A program made the position numbers and the translations under genes. Below the pieces are notes generated by a model that saw only the letters and a list, made by a program, of their open reading frames with translations, made no database searches and had not been told where the DNA came from. This document shows positions 37,941 to 40,000 of a stretch of 40,000 bases of DNA, piece after piece (within the stretch, counting starts at the first letter, position 1; every line of letters begins with the position of its first letter). Where the stretch lies: the NCBI GenBank assembly GCA_009746045.1, contig RPFO01001029.1, forward strand, positions 1 through 40,000, in the 5' to 3' direction. Source of the stretch: Mesostigma viride (Eukaryota; Streptophyta; Mesostigmatophyceae; Mesostigmatales; Mesostigmataceae).

Positions 37941-39775
37941 TCAGAAGATGGAAATGTCAAGCACACGCCGGTGAGCGCACTAACTAACCATTATCATGTT
38001 AATGGCTGCTTTCATGACTGGAAAAATGACCTATTTAACGACAAACTCAAGCCTTTCCTGCTCACTAGCCACACGGGGGAGCGTGGAATGGTGGGCGTTT
38101 TTTCGTCGTTTTAGGCTGTGCGTGCGTTTTCCCGATGGTCACAGCCTTCCAGCGATCGCGTGACTTGAAACGAACGAGAACGGCTAGCTAGGAAGGGATT
38201 CCATCAAAGCGGGATTGGCTTCACTAGGCGGAGGGCACGCTTAAAGCTACGGTAACGTACAACGCCTTGTTGCTACTAGGGCGGGCCATCAAATTGTTAC
38301 CACGTGTCCTCATTCCCCGCACTGGATTACCATGGAGTCGGGAGGGCACGATGCGTAGCGCGTCTGTGCCCGCCGCGTGGATAGCTCTGAACACTCCACG
38401 CAAAAATGTTACCGTGATTGATAACATGGAACAGATGGTTCCCAAAATTCTAAGGCATCATCTTTATCATTGTCCACAATTTTGCCCATCAGTAGCCACT
38501 GAGGTAGAAGCAAAGCTTGGTATTGCATCAAGAGGTCGTTCGGAAAACTTTCGCCAGCGACACTGCAAAAGAGGATTGGGTGAGAGGCAATGGAAGCATT
38601 GTATTAGCTAAACGAACAGGGACGCCTTGTTTGTTGCAGCAACCCGCCCGAACCTTTGCACTCCGGCCATGCAGCTCATAGCCGGGTAAGCGCTCAATGT
38701 GAAAGATTATAAATTCATACTAATGTCAGGAGCAAGCTACTTAATCAATTTCATATGGGAATCATTGTAAAGGATTGAGTGCAGGCAACTCTGCGCTGAA
38801 GAACAGCATTTATATGCTACATTCGTGCTACTCATCGCGGTGGTTTCAGCAAGCAACTTCATGGCTTAAACTCTATGACTAGCAATTTAATGGCAGTATT
38901 TATGCGATAAAACAACTGAGTCATCCGCATTTACATTCTGCGCGCTTTGCTGAGCCGCAGCGCTACTGCCGTGCTGCTCTTCGTTGTTGCCGTCGGAAAT
39001 GGACACAATACCCCTTGACTGAAACATGCAAGTCTTAGTTAGAACCCCCATTTTGGGTAGTCAGTCTTTGCCGCTCCGCATTATGCCTACATCGGACCAG
39101 GTTAGGCGAACTATACGGTTTTAGCCTGGACAGTATGTGTTCATCAGTAGCATTAACACTTAAACCGTGTCTTTTATTACCAATTACGGCATCTCACGAG
39201 AGCGATACTGTGTCTGTGTGCCACAGCCTCAGACTGCTTGGATTCCGCGTGTGTAGTGCTGGCCCCTTCTAGGCTGCATGGCCCCATCTGGTCCCCTCAT
39301 CCAGGCCTGCCCCCCACACCCACATTGCCGGTGGCACCATGCTCATATTGCCACTCAGTGAATCGTGATGCACGCCTACCTACCCATAATGTGGCTCCTT
39401 GCTTTTTCTGGCCCCAAACGTTACTGCCTTTGCCTTTGCCGCTGGCATCTGCACCTCCCCCCCTGCATCCCAGGCTCCATGTGATGTCCAAGACTGCTGC
39501 ACATTCAGTCCCCAGTGACATGCGCCCTGCTGTGTACCTATCAATCAGCAGTGCCCACGCAGCCGGTGTTGCCACCATCGCGGTTTGCCAGCATAAGAAC
39601 TGGTGAGCAGTGAGAAGTCACTCATTTCGGTTCACAATGCCTCGGTGAAAATGTCTATTTATACTCTGCTTGGCTTTAGCTACTCCTTGCTTGGCCACAT
39701 TTGAATTTCCCCGTGCAAGAGGATGTGTGTACGTGCGCATAGGACGCGCCGCATGGCGTCGACAGAGAGAACCCA
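37941..39775. other. Upstream flank of the kinase-like gene, no gene recognised
   Basis: About 1.8 kb containing the presumed promoter and 5' leader of the minus-strand gene. Open frames at 38267-38611 and 39238-39606 (+) have no recognisable domain and no splice support. No TATA box, RNA gene or repeat family was identified. Confidence 0.4.
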
Positions 39776-39888
39776 TATTCTGCTTAAGATATTCTAGATA
39801 AGAACCATATTCTGCTTAAGATGTTCTAGATAAGAAGCCATATTCTGCTTAAGATATTCGAGATAAGAACCATATTCTGCTGTGTGAT
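39776..39888. repeat. ~32-33-bp tandem repeat
   Basis: Three full copies and one partial copy of a unit starting CATATTCTGCTTAAGATATT and ending AGATAAGAAC. They differ at a few bases (TGTTCTAG, TATTCGAG) and by one indel. No gene is associated with the repeat in the window. Confidence 0.92.
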
Positions 39889-40000
39889 GTGCAGTAAGTG
39901 AGAGATACGGCGAGTGGTGGATGCGGTGTGGGTCGTTGGATGACTTTTTGTTATCATCAATCATTGGCAAAAGAAAGCACCAATAGTGTGGGGGGGGGCA

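Noticed and set aside
38267-39606. Plus-strand frames of about 115 and 122 codons near the window end
   Set aside because: No recognised family, no upstream or downstream exon signals, and composition like the spacer.

Overview
The window reads as nuclear DNA of a eukaryote with spliced genes, most likely a microalga. The clues are GC-rich coding exons in less GC-rich spacers, GT-AG introns, hundreds of bases of simple repeats inside introns, a hydroxyproline-type linker (PPPPSPPPPSPRPPPPGP) in a secreted protein, and TGTAA signals after stop codons. The last two features point to the green lineage (prasinophyte or chlorophyte-like). That placement is an inference. No rRNA, intact tRNA, CRISPR array or prokaryotic operon was seen.

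Layout. 1-1701: a strongly strand-asymmetric C-rich satellite. 1723-4697 (+): exons of a probable PD-(D/E)XK nuclease-like protein ending in an OST-HTH/LOTUS-like domain. 4698-11565: a transposon graveyard with LINE-like remnants, a foldback-type element, structured short repeats and a 1.2-kb CCAT array. 11566-16732 (-): a six-exon EamA/DMT-type membrane transporter with a roughly 490-residue Ala/Gly-rich C-terminal extension. 17807-19327 (+): a secreted, probably GPI-anchored protein with a discoidin-like (F5/8 type C) domain, a proline-rich stalk and a cysteine-rich region. 19328-23408: more retroelement debris, including a reverse-transcriptase fragment and a 100-bp SINE-like insertion flanked by an 11-bp target duplication. 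23409-37940 (-): one 15-exon gene for a 922-residue protein with two ATP:guanido phosphotransferase (arginine/creatine kinase-like) domains and a C-terminal membrane segment. 37941-40000: upstream flank with no recognised gene and one 32-33-bp tandem repeat.

The most notable system is the double phosphagen-kinase-like protein. All 15 exons join in one frame with canonical splice sites, so it looks like a maintained gene. Yet both domains have lost the arginines, the acidic residues and (in domain 2) the cysteine that phosphagen kinases need for catalysis, so it is probably a membrane-tethered pseudoenzyme. The four genes show no obvious functional linkage to each other. The introns of the kinase-like gene carry several unrelated tandem repeats, which accounts for most of the long repetitive open frames in the window.
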